From Halomonas sp. HL-93 (GTDB taxonomy: Bacteria; Pseudomonadota; Gammaproteobacteria; Pseudomonadales; Halomonadaceae), in NCBI RefSeq assembly GCF_900086985.1, contig NZ_LT593974.1, forward strand, positions 1,984,001 through 2,048,000: 64,000 nucleotides of DNA, given 5' to 3'. Shown piece after piece: positions 7,787-16,636 of the stretch. The translations under genes were made by a program, and so were the position numbers. The notes under the pieces were generated by a model. The model did not search any database and was not told where the DNA came from. It saw nothing but the letters and a program-made list of their open reading frames with translations. Positions within the stretch are counted from its first letter, which is position 1. Every line of letters begins with the position of its first letter.

Positions 7787-10106
7787 CAACAATGAAATGA
7801 AACGTAATGGGCAGTCTTCAGACCCTAGTGTTGTTCAGTGTTGGTTAGATCGCTTGATCCAACCCTACGTTTTGTTTACCAGCATTGCGGTGATAGCACT
7901 TGTGGTGATCTGGACCACAACCCTTCACCTTGTTAGCAGGGAGCAAGCGTCAGCAGAACGCACAGCTGCGGCGCTTGCCGAGGACACCGCTGATACCTAC
8001 GAGGCACAAATAGTACGGGCGCTGCGTGAGATTGATACAACTCTGAAACTAGTTCTATACAGCCTCGATGGCCAGTCTGCACCTTCGGTACTGGGAGATT
8101 TACGTGCACGGGGCATGCTACCGCCTGAGTCTTTATTCACGGTTAGCGTTACCGATTCTTGGGGCAACGTGCTTGCTAGCACAGAGGTTCTCGCCCATCC
8201 GGATATGGCGATCCATAATTACTATCGCTTCGCTCAGGAAACCCAAGAAATGGTGGTGGGGTTACCTTGGTTCAATCAGCAATCTGATGATTGGGAGTTA
8301 TTCTTCAGTCGGCGTGCACAAGTGGATGATATGGACTCGGAAGTCATAGTGACGGTATCGGTACATGCTGGCTATTTCGTCAGCAGCTATGAGTCAGAGG
8401 TGCTGGGTGAGCAGGGGGTGCTGGCCCTAGTGGGTACCGATGGTATTTTGCGAATCAAACGGACTGGCGATCACATCAGTGCGAATCAGAAAGTCGATTA
8501 CGAAACCATATTGGCCGACAGCGGAGACGTTGAAACATCGGCTGCAGTAACGGTTAATCCGTGGGATGAGGTTCCGCGTTATACCGTGGCCAGGGAACTG
8601 TTCGAGTTCCCCCTCGCCATCGTCGTTGGGCTCTCTGAAGCTGAGCGTTTGGCCGCCGCCAATGAGCTTAAGCAAACGTACCTGTGGCGTGCCATGCTGG
8701 CAAGCCTTCTGCTTCTAATTGTTTTGGCCTTACTTGGCCGACTGAGCTGGAAGCTCCAGCGAGCACAAGTTCGCAATATGGAACAGCGTATCGCCCATGC
8801 TCAGCGTGTGGAATACCTCGCCTTTCATGACAGCCTCACTGGGCTGCCCAACCGCGCCTTCTTCACCCAGTTGCTAACCCAAGGTATGCATCATTCGCGT
8901 CGCTACGACACAAAATTGGCGTTATTTTATCTTGATTTTGATCGTTTCAAAATTATCAATGATTCACTGGGCCATGACGCTGGCGATGAGTTGCTTCAGG
9001 AAATGGGGCAGCGCCTCTGTGAGGCGGTGCGTGAAAGCGATGTTGTAGCGCGCCTGGGCGGGGACGAGTTTGTAGTGTTGCTTCCTGAAATTGAGGCAAT
9101 CAAACAAGCGGAAATCGTCGCTGAAAAAATTCTTTCGACTGTCAGAGTGCCATTCACGCTAGCGGGCCAGGAACTTCACATCACAGTGAGTATTGGCGTC
9201 GCCCTATTCCCTAGAGACGGGGAAGACGAGCAATCACTGCTCAAAAGTGCTGATATTGCGATGTATTACGCCAAGGAGAAAGGAAAAAATAATGTCCAGT
9301 TCTCTTCCGAAACATTGAATTCAGATTCTTTGGAGCGCTTTGTCCTGGACTCGAGCCTGCGCCGTGCGCTGCAGAATCAAGAATTTAAAGTTTATTACCA
9401 ATCAAAGCAGGATATGAACGGTCAGGTCACGGGAATGGAAGCACTATTACGCTGGCAACATCCAGATTTAGGGCTGATGGCGCCCATGGAATTCATACCT
9501 ATAGCAGAAGAAAATGGGCTCATCATTCCTATTGGCCGCTGGCTGCTCAAGACGGCTTGTTGGCAAAATGTAGCCTGGCAAAAGGAAGGGTTTCCAGAAT
9601 TGAGCATGGCGGTGAATCTTTCCGCACGCCAGTTCCTTGATAAAGGCCTTTTCGACGATATCAATACCGTGCTGCGGGAGACTGGTATGGCGCCTGAACT
9701 ACTTGAGCTGGAAATCACAGAAAGCATGATGATGTATGACGTCAAGCAGACGGTGCGGATTCTCAAAGAACTTAAAAAAATGGGCGTCAGGGTTGCAATT
9801 GATGACTTCGGTACCGGTTATTCCTCACTCGCCAGGTTGAAAGATTTTCCGCTCGATTCGATCAAGGTCGATGGTTCATTTATATATGCCATGATCGATT
9901 GTACTAAGAATCAAAAACTGACGGAGGCAATCATCGAAATAGGCAAAACATTAAGCCTCACAGTGATTGCTGAAGGTGTGGAAACGGTAGAGCAGCTTAA
10001 CTATCTTCGCTCCCTTTCATGTGATCAGTTTCAAGGTTTTTATGCCAATAAACCGTTACCAGCTGGAGAGTTCGGATTAATGATGCGTGCGCTCTACAAT
10101 CATTGA
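7779..10106 (+). CDS. Membrane sensor diguanylate cyclase/phosphodiesterase (GGDEF-EAL)
   Basis: 775 residues. Two membrane helices (about 28-52 and 302-322) bracket a periplasmic sensor of roughly 250 residues. The GGDEF motif is intact at 427-431, with an inhibitory-site RESD at 418-421, five residues before it. The EAL domain is also complete: EAL at 554-556, NLSARQF, EITES, DDFGTG at 675-680 and EGVET at 732-736. It could therefore both make and break c-di-GMP. The start is uncertain: TTG 7779, with GGGTGGTG upstream and an 8-bp overlap with the previous gene, or ATG 7797. The linked binding protein and porin suggest it reads a periplasmic ligand. Confidence 0.9.
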   Translation: MNNNNEMKRNGQSSDPSVVQCWLDRLIQPYVLFTSIAVIALVVIWTTTLHLVSREQASAERTAAALAEDTADTYEAQIVRALREIDTTLKLVLYSLDGQSAPSVLGDLRARGMLPPESLFTVSVTDSWGNVLASTEVLAHPDMAIHNYYRFAQETQEMVVGLPWFNQQSDDWELFFSRRAQVDDMDSEVIVTVSVHAGYFVSSYESEVLGEQGVLALVGTDGILRIKRTGDHISANQKVDYETILADSGDVETSAAVTVNPWDEVPRYTVARELFEFPLAIVVGLSEAERLAAANELKQTYLWRAMLASLLLLIVLALLGRLSWKLQRAQVRNMEQRIAHAQRVEYLAFHDSLTGLPNRAFFTQLLTQGMHHSRRYDTKLALFYLDFDRFKIINDSLGHDAGDELLQEMGQRLCEAVRESDVVARLGGDEFVVLLPEIEAIKQAEIVAEKILSTVRVPFTLAGQELHITVSIGVALFPRDGEDEQSLLKSADIAMYYAKEKGKNNVQFSSETLNSDSLERFVLDSSLRRALQNQEFKVYYQSKQDMNGQVTGMEALLRWQHPDLGLMAPMEFIPIAEENGLIIPIGRWLLKTACWQNVAWQKEGFPELSMAVNLSARQFLDKGLFDDINTVLRETGMAPELLELEITESMMMYDVKQTVRILKELKKMGVRVAIDDFGTGYSSLARLKDFPLDSIKVDGSFIYAMIDCTKNQKLTEAIIEIGKTLSLTVIAEGVETVEQLNYLRSLSCDQFQGFYANKPLPAGEFGLMMRALYNH

Positions 10107-10201
10107 TAAGCCAACTGTTAGATATCACACTTGTTTACTGAGTCCACTCTCTCTGTACTACACTGGCAGTCATTATCTGGCTTATGAATAAGGACGTATG
10201 T

Positions 10202-10384
10202 ATGGACCGCATTTTCGCCTGGGACCATCATAATCAGCGAGTAGTATATCGTTTGCCCGGCCACCATTTTGACGATGGTCGAGAAGATAGCGACCTATCT
10301 CCAGTGTGGGTACCTAGCTCGGAATCAGAGTTGCCTGAGGGTGTGAGCATTGATGATTTAAGAGACGTGACCGTTAATGACTGA
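10202..10384 (+). CDS. Small hypothetical protein (60 aa)
   Basis: An acidic 60-residue protein starting MDRIFAWDHHNQRVVYRL and ending in DDLRDVTVND. ATG 10202 follows AAGGA by 7 bases; an upstream in-frame ATG at 10184 lacks such a site. It has no signal peptide, membrane helix or motif I recognise. It is monocistronic between the GGDEF-EAL gene and the YheT hydrolase. It is probably real, judging by the ribosome site and soluble-protein composition. Function unknown. Confidence 0.55.
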   Translation: MDRIFAWDHHNQRVVYRLPGHHFDDGREDSDLSPVWVPSSESELPEGVSIDDLRDVTVND

Positions 10385-10431
10385 TCCCTCTTAGCGTTGA
10401 TCGCTCCCATTATTACTTCTTTTCTTCATGG

Positions 10432-11454
10432 ATGATGCAGTCGATGTCCACCTTTCTTGCTTCCCGATGGCTGCTTGGCGGCCATGCGCAAACACTGTAT
10501 AGCCCTTTTTTTCGATCAGGGCTGCCTTTAGCGCGTAAGCGAGAGCGTATGACGCTGCGAGATGTGGACTTTGTGGATCTCGACTGGTTTGGCCGTAGTG
10601 ACGACAACACGCCGTGCGTCATTTTGCTGCATGGACTAACCGGTAGTTCTTCATCGCGTTACATTTTAGGACAACAGCAAGCGCTCGCTTTGAAAGGCTG
10701 GCAGAGTGTCGCTGTGAATTGGCGTGGCTGCTCGGGGGAGCCCAACCGCCTGGCGTGCGGCTATCACTCGGGCGTTAGCGAAGATCTAGCCGATGTCATT
10801 GGAATGCTATCCGCTCGCCAACCAGGCAGGCCTCTGGCGGCCGTTGGTTATTCCCTTGGCGGCAATGTGCTGTTGAAGTACCTGGGCGAGCAGGGCAGTG
10901 CAACGCCATTGCAGGCGGCGGCTGCTATCTCGGTGCCGTTCCGATTGGATCACAGTGCCAAGCGAATTAACCAGGGGATGTCGAAGATTTACCAGGCGCG
11001 CTTTTTGCGCGACTTACGCCACTACATGGTAGATAAACGCCAGCGGTTCGCAATACATGGCGACCCTGACGAGTACGCCAAGCTTTTAGCCTTGGGGTCG
11101 CTCAGAGGTATTGCCACGCTTTGGGATTTCGATGAACGGGTAACGGCACCGCTGCACGGTTTCTCAAGCGCTGCCGATTACTACCAGCGATGCAGCAGTC
11201 TGTATTTTGTTTCGTCGATCAGTGTACCGACCCTGATTATCCAGGCGCAGGACGACCCGTTTCTTTACCCTGAAAGTGCACCGCAACCATCGTCCTTACC
11301 GGCTCATGTGGCGCTTGAATTTCATCGCCAGGGTGGGCATGTGGGTTTTATTGAGGGCACGCCCTGGGCACCTGGTTATTATCTGGAACGACGCTTGCCA
11401 GCATGGTTGGCGTCTACGCTGTCAGGTGCAAAACAATTAGCAAGCTGTGCGTGA
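10432..11454 (+). CDS. YheT-type alpha/beta hydrolase
   Basis: 340 residues of the alpha/beta-hydrolase fold. The N terminus has the family mark WLLGGHAQTLYSPFF. The oxyanion region is ILLHGLTGSSSSRY, the nucleophile elbow is GYSLGGNVLLKYLGE, and the late DDPF and GGHVGF segments supply acid and histidine of the triad. WRGCSGEPNR between them is typical of YheT. Relatives are putative esterases of unknown physiological substrate. The start is uncertain among ATG 10432, 10435 and 10444, none with a strong ribosome site. It appears to be monocistronic. Confidence 0.85.
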   Translation: MMQSMSTFLASRWLLGGHAQTLYSPFFRSGLPLARKRERMTLRDVDFVDLDWFGRSDDNTPCVILLHGLTGSSSSRYILGQQQALALKGWQSVAVNWRGCSGEPNRLACGYHSGVSEDLADVIGMLSARQPGRPLAAVGYSLGGNVLLKYLGEQGSATPLQAAAAISVPFRLDHSAKRINQGMSKIYQARFLRDLRHYMVDKRQRFAIHGDPDEYAKLLALGSLRGIATLWDFDERVTAPLHGFSSAADYYQRCSSLYFVSSISVPTLIIQAQDDPFLYPESAPQPSSLPAHVALEFHRQGGHVGFIEGTPWAPGYYLERRLPAWLASTLSGAKQLASCA

Positions 11455-11531
11455 AATATCGATTGTGTTGGCGGAGCATTGCACTACTATGCAGCTATAA
11501 GGCTCATCGGGAGCCCTTATGGACAACCACC

Positions 11532-11693
11532 ATGCTAAAAGGTCTGATTGTTTGTTTTGCTGTGCTGTTCGCACAATTAGCAGTACTGCATGTCATTGAT
11601 GTGCGTCTCTACAACTCCCCTCAGGATGCCCGTCAAACGCCGGTGGTCAAAATCACACCGCAGAAAAATGACGAGAAAGAAGTGCAAAGCTAA
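11532..11693 (+). CDS. Small single-helix membrane protein (53 aa), hypothetical
   Basis: A 53-residue frame starting MLKGLIVCFAVLFAQLAVLHV: one hydrophobic helix, then a polar tail ending in lysine and glutamate (NDEKEVQS). The pattern is that of a small inner-membrane protein. GGGAG lies about 20 bases upstream, farther than ideal, and no homologue is recognised. It sits between the YheT hydrolase and the convergent dienelactone hydrolase-like gene. Confidence 0.4.
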   Translation: MLKGLIVCFAVLFAQLAVLHVIDVRLYNSPQDARQTPVVKITPQKNDEKEVQS

Positions 11694-11743
11694 CGTACAC
11701 CACCATCTTTGGCGGCGCAATGCGCTGCCAAAGACCCGGATAG

Positions 11744-12505
11744 TTAAAGCATTTCGTCCAGCCAGTCATTGAAGGCCGCCCACGAACGCTGGTCGGCACG
11801 TTCGTGGTAGGCATCGCTTCCGAAGACACTAAAGGCATGTGGCGCGCCGGAATAAATACCAACTTCATAGGTAACATCCGCGGTTTCCAACTCATCCGCA
11901 AGGGTCGCCACATCGTCGAGGCTCACCGAGGAGTCGTCTCCCCCGTGGGCAATAAAGATAGGCGCGGTATCACTTGAATAAGATTGGTCTTCGGGCGTTG
12001 TTAAACCACCATGAAAGCTGGTGTAAGCCGCAATGCCCTCGGCTTCTCCAGAGCGGGCGATTTCTAACGCCACTGCACCGCCAAAGCAGTACCCTGCGAT
12101 TACCGTTTGCTCGGCGGCGCCTTCTTCTCTTGCCTGCGCCAGGCCGCCCAGCGTGAGTGCACGCATCCGTTCTCTATCGTCGTAAAGCCGATTGGTGGCG
12201 GCTCGTTTATCTTCAACTGCCTGGGGCCGGTTACCCTCACCAAATAGATCCACGGCGAATACATCGTAGCCTTGATCAGCGAGCATATCAGCACGTTGAC
12301 GCTCGTAATCATCCAATCCGTCCCAATCATGAATGATAAGTACGCTGCCTTGTACGTCGTCGCCCCCTGAGACGAAATAGCCCTCGAAATTTTCTTCATC
12401 CACCGTGTATGAAATGCTTTCACCAGCGGGAGAAAAAGCCAGTGACGCTTGACTCAACGTTAACAGCGCTAATGCGCAGGAGGGGAGTAGAATTTTCTTC
12501 ATCAT
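11744..12505 (-). CDS. Secreted dienelactone hydrolase-family protein
   Basis: 253 residues. A signal peptide (MMKKILLPSCALALLTLSQASLAF) is followed by an alpha/beta-hydrolase domain of the dienelactone hydrolase type. The nucleophile is a cysteine in GYCFGGAVAL, the acid lies in AHGGDDSSV, and the histidine is in GAPHAFSV, which matches the Cys-Asp-His triad of the family. A HDWDGL motif follows the first strand. It is likely periplasmic; the substrate is unknown. The start is the ATG at 12505 (a second ATG follows directly), chosen because it opens the signal peptide. It is divergent from yccA. Confidence 0.85.
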   Translation of the reverse strand: MMKKILLPSCALALLTLSQASLAFSPAGESISYTVDEENFEGYFVSGGDDVQGSVLIIHDWDGLDDYERQRADMLADQGYDVFAVDLFGEGNRPQAVEDKRAATNRLYDDRERMRALTLGGLAQAREEGAAEQTVIAGYCFGGAVALEIARSGEAEGIAAYTSFHGGLTTPEDQSYSSDTAPIFIAHGGDDSSVSLDDVATLADELETADVTYEVGIYSGAPHAFSVFGSDAYHERADQRSWAAFNDWLDEML

Positions 12506-12662
12506 TTTGGTATCCAGAGAGATGTCCAGCAAGCATAGCCAATACTTGCTAAACTGACATATTATAGAAAGATGTTTAGCGTGGAAGACAAAGGCTTGCG
12601 TCTGGAACTCGGTAACGGCATGCTGGTCCATTGTTCGACAGATAATTACGGAGCATGAACAC

Positions 12663-13343
12663 ATGAGTTACAACGACTCACATATTGCGCAATCAGCCAC
12701 TGGCGGTGTAGCCAACTCGGTTAGCACCAACAAAGTGCTGCGTAACACCTACGCGCTGTTGGCGATGACGCTACTCTTCTCTGCGGTAACCGCAGGCGCC
12801 TCCGTCGCGATGGGCGTTCAGCAAATGAACATCTTCGTGTTCTTTATCGGTGCCTATGGCCTGATGTTCCTGGTCCATAAAACGGCCAACTCAGCGTTAG
12901 GGCTGCTGTCTACATTTGCCTTCACTGGCTTTATGGGCTTTACGTTAGGGCCTATCCTGTCAGCCTATTTGGCACTGCCCAATGGCGGCGCGTTGATAAT
13001 GAACGCCTTGGCAATGACGGGCGTTACCTTTATCGGTCTTTCAGCCGTCGCACTGGTAACGAAGAAAGACTTTGGCTTCCTTGCCAACTTTATGCTGGCA
13101 GGTGCCATTGTGCTGGTGCTCGCGATGGTGGCGGGGCTTATTTTCAATATCCCCGCGCTATCGCTGATGGTATCGGCTGGTTTTGTGCTGTTTTCTTCAG
13201 CAGCCATTCTTTACCAAACCAGTGAAATCATTCATCGCCAGGGCGAGACCAACTATATTCTGGCGACCATCACGCTCTTCGTTTCCATCTACAACCTGTT
13301 TATCAGCCTGCTGTCGCTGCTCGGCTTTATGAGCAACGACTAA
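12663..13343 (+). CDS. yccA: Bax inhibitor-1/YccA family membrane protein
   Basis: 226 residues with seven hydrophobic helices after a polar N terminus, the UPF0005 (BI-1-like) layout. Characteristic segments are KVLRNTYALLAMTLLFSAV, FTGFMGFTLGPILSAY, and the C-terminal SLYNLF-like sequence (here VSIYNLFISLLSLLGF). In E. coli YccA modulates the FtsH protease. GGAG lies about 10 bases before the ATG. It precedes the tus genes, the order I know from Pseudomonas, with a terminator between them. Confidence 0.92.
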   Translation: MSYNDSHIAQSATGGVANSVSTNKVLRNTYALLAMTLLFSAVTAGASVAMGVQQMNIFVFFIGAYGLMFLVHKTANSALGLLSTFAFTGFMGFTLGPILSAYLALPNGGALIMNALAMTGVTFIGLSAVALVTKKDFGFLANFMLAGAIVLVLAMVAGLIFNIPALSLMVSAGFVLFSSAAILYQTSEIIHRQGETNYILATITLFVSIYNLFISLLSLLGFMSND

Positions 13344-13378
13344 CCCATCTGGCGTTAGGCGCAGAGCTGCATGTCTCA

Positions 13379-13412
13379 ACAGACCCTATTATTAGGGTCT
13401 GTTTTTTATTAC
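13379..13412 (+). terminator. Rho-independent terminator after yccA
   Basis: An 8-bp stem AGACCCTA / TAGGGTCT with a TTAT loop is followed by GTTTTTTATT. It separates yccA from the tusDCBE operon. Confidence 0.85.
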
Positions 13413-13450
13413 ATGGGCGATGTCATTAGCCACCACGATAGGCAAGGGCA

Positions 13451-13843
13451 ATGGACTACGGACTATTAGTAATGGGGGCTCCCTACAGCCAACCAGCGCC
13501 TCATTCGGCGCTCAGGTTTGCTCATGCGGTGCTTGCCAAAGGACACCAGCTTGTTGGCGTTTTCTTTTATCATGACGGTGTTCATAATGCATCACTGCTA
13601 ATGACTCCGCCGCAGGATGAGCTGAACCTGCGCGATGCCTGGAAGGCGCTACACGAAGAACACGCTGTGACGCTGGATGTCTGTATTGCTGCGGCGCTGC
13701 GACGTGGAATCGTCAGCCAGGCTGAAGCGACGCGCCATGGTCACGATGCCTTTAACTTGGCGGCGCCTTTTGAGTTGACGGGGTTAGGCCAGTTGCTGAC
13801 GCTTCAACAGCGCTGCGATCGTTTGATTACCTTTGCCAGTTGA
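13451..13843 (+). CDS. tusD: Sulfurtransferase TusD
   Basis: 130 residues of the DsrE fold. It relays persulfide sulfur from TusA within the TusBCD complex for 2-thiouridine formation at tRNA wobble position 34. The active cysteine is Cys78 in HAVTLDVCIAAALRRGI, the position I recall for E. coli Cys78. N-terminal VMGAPYSQPAPHSALRFA matches the family. It is first in tusD-tusC-tusB-tusE, which are tightly spaced on the same strand. Confidence 0.94.
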   Translation: MDYGLLVMGAPYSQPAPHSALRFAHAVLAKGHQLVGVFFYHDGVHNASLLMTPPQDELNLRDAWKALHEEHAVTLDVCIAAALRRGIVSQAEATRHGHDAFNLAAPFELTGLGQLLTLQQRCDRLITFAS

Positions 13844-13851
13844 GACCGATC

Positions 13852-14217
13852 ATGCACGCATCTGAAGACCTGCTGGTAATCATCCGTCATGCTCCCCATA
13901 ACTCGAACTGGCTGCGCGAGGGTCTCGACGCTGCGCTGGTAGCTGCCGCCTTTGGTCAATCCGTCAGGCTGATGTTTATGGGGCAGGGGGCTCTGGCACT
14001 GTGCAAGGAACAGCAGGCCGGCGCACCGGGGCAAAAGGCCAGCCTGCCAACGATCAACATGCTTGAGATGTATGATATCGACCAGTTAAACGTCCCCCAG
14101 CGAACGCTCGATGACCTCAACCTTCCCCTGGAGGCATTGGTGGATGGTATAACGCCGCTCAGCGAGGGACAGGTGAAAGCCCTGTTTAGCCAAGATCGGC
14201 CGATCCTCAACTTCTAG
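13852..14217 (+). CDS. tusC: Sulfur relay protein TusC
   Basis: 121 residues, DsrF-like subunit of TusBCD. LLVIIRHAPHNSNWLREGLD and the following AFGQSVRLMFMGQGAL are family segments. The ATG at 13852 is preferred; a TTG at 13840 would overlap the tusD stop. It lies 8 bases after tusD and 7 bases before tusB. It has no catalytic cysteine of its own in the usual model and serves as a structural partner. Confidence 0.92.
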   Translation: MHASEDLLVIIRHAPHNSNWLREGLDAALVAAAFGQSVRLMFMGQGALALCKEQQAGAPGQKASLPTINMLEMYDIDQLNVPQRTLDDLNLPLEALVDGITPLSEGQVKALFSQDRPILNF

Positions 14218-14224
14218 GTGTTCC

Positions 14225-14515
14225 ATGATCCTGCATATTTTGACCACTGCGCCCACCAGCGAAGTAGCCCAACAGGTCGAGCAGGCCATTCAGGCGGGCG
14301 ATACGCTGTTGCTGATCGAGGAAGGGGTAACGGCGGCGTTAAACCCGGGTTTACCCTGCTGGACACAAACAGAGTACGCGGTGTTTTTGCTGGAAGAAGA
14401 CCTTGTTGCCAGGGGGCTAGCCGGCACCGCTACCCATCATAGGTTGGCAACCGTGGACATGGCCGGATTTGTAACACTGACTGAGCAACATGCACAGTCA
14501 GTCACCTGGTATTAG
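14225..14515 (+). CDS. tusB: Sulfurtransferase complex subunit TusB
   Basis: 96 residues, DsrH-like third subunit of the sulfur relay. It starts MILHILTTAPTSE and contains DTLLLIEEGVTAAL, the usual strand pattern of this small family, and ends VTWY. It directly follows tusC. Assignment rests on length, motif and operon position. Confidence 0.92.
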   Translation: MILHILTTAPTSEVAQQVEQAIQAGDTLLLIEEGVTAALNPGLPCWTQTEYAVFLLEEDLVARGLAGTATHHRLATVDMAGFVTLTEQHAQSVTWY

Positions 14516-14538
14516 ATTCGTAACGAGTGAGTAGACCG

Positions 14539-14865
14539 ATGGAGAATACCGACACTATCGTGACGCTTGACCCGGAAGGGTACTTGGCCGAGATGAATGA
14601 CTGGTCGGAAGCCGTTGCTGAACAATTGGCCGACGATGAAGGGATCGAATTAACGCCTGAGCACTGGGAAATCATCCGCCTGGCGCGAAATTTCTATACG
14701 CGCTATGAAATGGCCCCTGCGATGCGTCCCCTCGTCAAAGCCACCCAGCAGGCGCTGGGCAATGACAAAGGCCGCTCTATTTACCTGATGCGACTCTTCC
14801 CTGGCAGCACCGCCAAGGTGGTGGCGCGTATTGCGGGGCTTCCCAAACCCACCAACTGCCTTTGA
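14539..14865 (+). CDS. tusE: TusE/DsrC family sulfur carrier protein
   Basis: 108 residues from ATG 14539 (a GTG at 14527 would add four). The DsrC family mark is clear: the LTPEHWEIIRLARNFYTRYE helix, RPLVKA, and a C-terminal arm ending GLPKPTNCL with the reactive cysteine next to last. TusE takes persulfide from TusBCD and hands it to the MnmA-tRNA complex. It completes the tus operon. Confidence 0.93.
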   Translation: MENTDTIVTLDPEGYLAEMNDWSEAVAEQLADDEGIELTPEHWEIIRLARNFYTRYEMAPAMRPLVKATQQALGNDKGRSIYLMRLFPGSTAKVVARIAGLPKPTNCL

Positions 14866-14890
14866 AGCGTATTCAGGTGTTTCATTGACA

Positions 14891-15526
14891 TCAGTTGGGG
14901 TCTTCCCCGCGGGTACAGACTGACAGCACCACAGCGTCGTCCTCGCTGGTCGAAATCAATGCGTGGCCCATATCACTGTCAAAATACAGGCTGTCACCTT
15001 CGGCCAGTACCAAAGGCGCATAAAATTCGGTGTAAAGCATCACATCGCCGTGTAAAACAATGAGAAATTCCTCACCGTCGTGACGCACCCACTGGTGGTA
15101 TTCGTCGAAATGCCGCGCCCGAACAATGGTCTTAAACGGAATCATGCGTTTTTGCGCTAGCTGATGGCCTAAAAGTTCATGCTCATAGGTCGGCGTGGGG
15201 TGCAGCTGGCCTTTGCCTTTGCGGGTAAGATCCCGTCGCCCCATCGTGTAACGTTCCCGCTTAGGTGGTGTTAACAACTGGGGCAGGTCAATATTGAGGC
15301 CCGTTGTCAGCTTTTGCACCACTGAAAAGGTGGGTGACACCTGATCGTTTTCAATTTTAGACAGCGTGGATCTCGCCAAACCGGTACGCTGGCTGACGTC
15401 TTCCAATGTCCAGTGGTTAGCAAGGCGGATCTGCTTGAGCCGCTCGCCCAGACGCAGCGGCTCAACAAAGGGCTTACATCCCGATGCAATGCGCAACGCC
15501 GCATGCTCTTCCGAAGTTGCGGTCAT
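14891..15526 (-). CDS. XRE-family regulator with C-terminal cupin domain
   Basis: 211 residues. An XRE helix-turn-helix (LGERLKQIRLANHWTLEDVS then RTGLARSTLSKIENDQVSP, about residues 25-75) is joined to a cupin sensor with HQWVRHDGEEFLIVLHGD and a late LYFDSDMGHALIS strand. Such proteins control polyamine, amino-acid or envelope functions, but the ligand cannot be predicted. ATG 15526 is chosen over a GTG three codons upstream. It is convergent with tusE and lies just downstream of the HDAC-like gene on the same strand. Confidence 0.9.
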   Translation of the reverse strand: MTATSEEHAALRIASGCKPFVEPLRLGERLKQIRLANHWTLEDVSQRTGLARSTLSKIENDQVSPTFSVVQKLTTGLNIDLPQLLTPPKRERYTMGRRDLTRKGKGQLHPTPTYEHELLGHQLAQKRMIPFKTIVRARHFDEYHQWVRHDGEEFLIVLHGDVMLYTEFYAPLVLAEGDSLYFDSDMGHALISTSEDDAVVLSVCTRGEDPN

Positions 15527-15590
15527 AATGGTCACGATAGCGTCTGTTAAAAACGCGCATCATAGCATAGGTGGCATAAGGGCTGTTTGG

Positions 15591-16532
15591 TTAGGGCGCA
15601 ACTGAAAAGGGTAAACCCAGCAAGGCTTTCAGGTGAGCCTCGACACCGCTTGCTAACGATGTTGGGTTATAGCCACCTTCCAGCGATGAGACCAGCCGGT
15701 TATCGGCGTACAGCGTGGCAATTTCCATCGCCAAATGCGTGACCCAGTAAAAATCCTCGTCCGTTAAGCACACATCGCCCATGGGGTCGTCACGGTGGGC
15801 ATCAAATCCTGCTGAGATCAGCACTAAATCTGGTTTGAAGCGATGTAGCGCCGGTAGCCATTGGTTTTCAATTAGACGACGAAACTCAGGCCCGTCGGTG
15901 CCGACTTCTAGAGGCGTGTTGACCACATTCTGCCATTCGCTGCGCAAATACCGCCAAGGATAGAACGGGTATTGAAAACTGGTGCAGATCAGCACGCTCG
16001 GGTCGTTCTTGAAAATATCGATGGTGCCATTGCACTGGTGAACATCAAAGTCCAGCACCGCAATTCGTTGGGCTCCATAACGTTCTTTGGCATAGGCTGC
16101 GCCGACGGCGATATTGTTATAAAAGCAAAACCCCATTGCCTCGGCCGCTTCAGCATGGTGCCCAGGTGGACGAATAGCACAAAATACGTTGTCGGCCTGG
16201 CGCTTGAAGACCTGATCAATTCCCTTGATGACCGCACCGGCCGCCAGACGTGCTGCCTTCAGGCTATCCGGGTTCATCAAGGTATCGTTATCAAGCGGTA
16301 CGATACCTTCTTCAGGCAGGCACTTGGTGAGGGCGTTAAGGTGGCGCGTAGCGTGAACACGGCTAAGCGCCAGTTCATCCGCCTCCTTGGCATCGGACTG
16401 CATGGTTTGCTGTAATAGGCCTGATAACGCTAAACGCGCTCGGATCGCCTCCAGTCGCTGAGGATTTTCAGGGTGTTCCGGTCCCATGTGATGCAATAAG
16501 CAGTCCGGGTGAGTAAGGTAGGCAGTGATCAT
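15591..16532 (-). CDS. Histone deacetylase-like amidohydrolase
   Basis: 313 residues of the zinc-dependent class II HDAC / acetylpolyamine amidohydrolase fold. Catalytic features are the double histidine in RPPGHHAEAAEAMGFCFYNN, zinc ligands in DFDVHQCNG and SAGFDAHRDDPMG, and the late EGGYNP tyrosine. Bacterial members remove acetyl groups from lysines or polyamines. GGAG precedes the ATG by about 7 bases. It is divergent from a Pat-like protein acetyltransferase with 104 bp between, which makes a role in reversible lysine acetylation plausible but unproven. Confidence 0.9.
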   Translation of the reverse strand: MITAYLTHPDCLLHHMGPEHPENPQRLEAIRARLALSGLLQQTMQSDAKEADELALSRVHATRHLNALTKCLPEEGIVPLDNDTLMNPDSLKAARLAAGAVIKGIDQVFKRQADNVFCAIRPPGHHAEAAEAMGFCFYNNIAVGAAYAKERYGAQRIAVLDFDVHQCNGTIDIFKNDPSVLICTSFQYPFYPWRYLRSEWQNVVNTPLEVGTDGPEFRRLIENQWLPALHRFKPDLVLISAGFDAHRDDPMGDVCLTDEDFYWVTHLAMEIATLYADNRLVSSLEGGYNPTSLASGVEAHLKALLGLPFSVAP

Positions 16533-16636
16533 TCAAGCGCTCCAGGATGGATAGCATCACCTTAATCGCGACACACTGATGCGCGACAGTGTCCATAAGT
16601 CTTACATCGCGCTGCACCGCTTCAGGAGAGGCAAAC

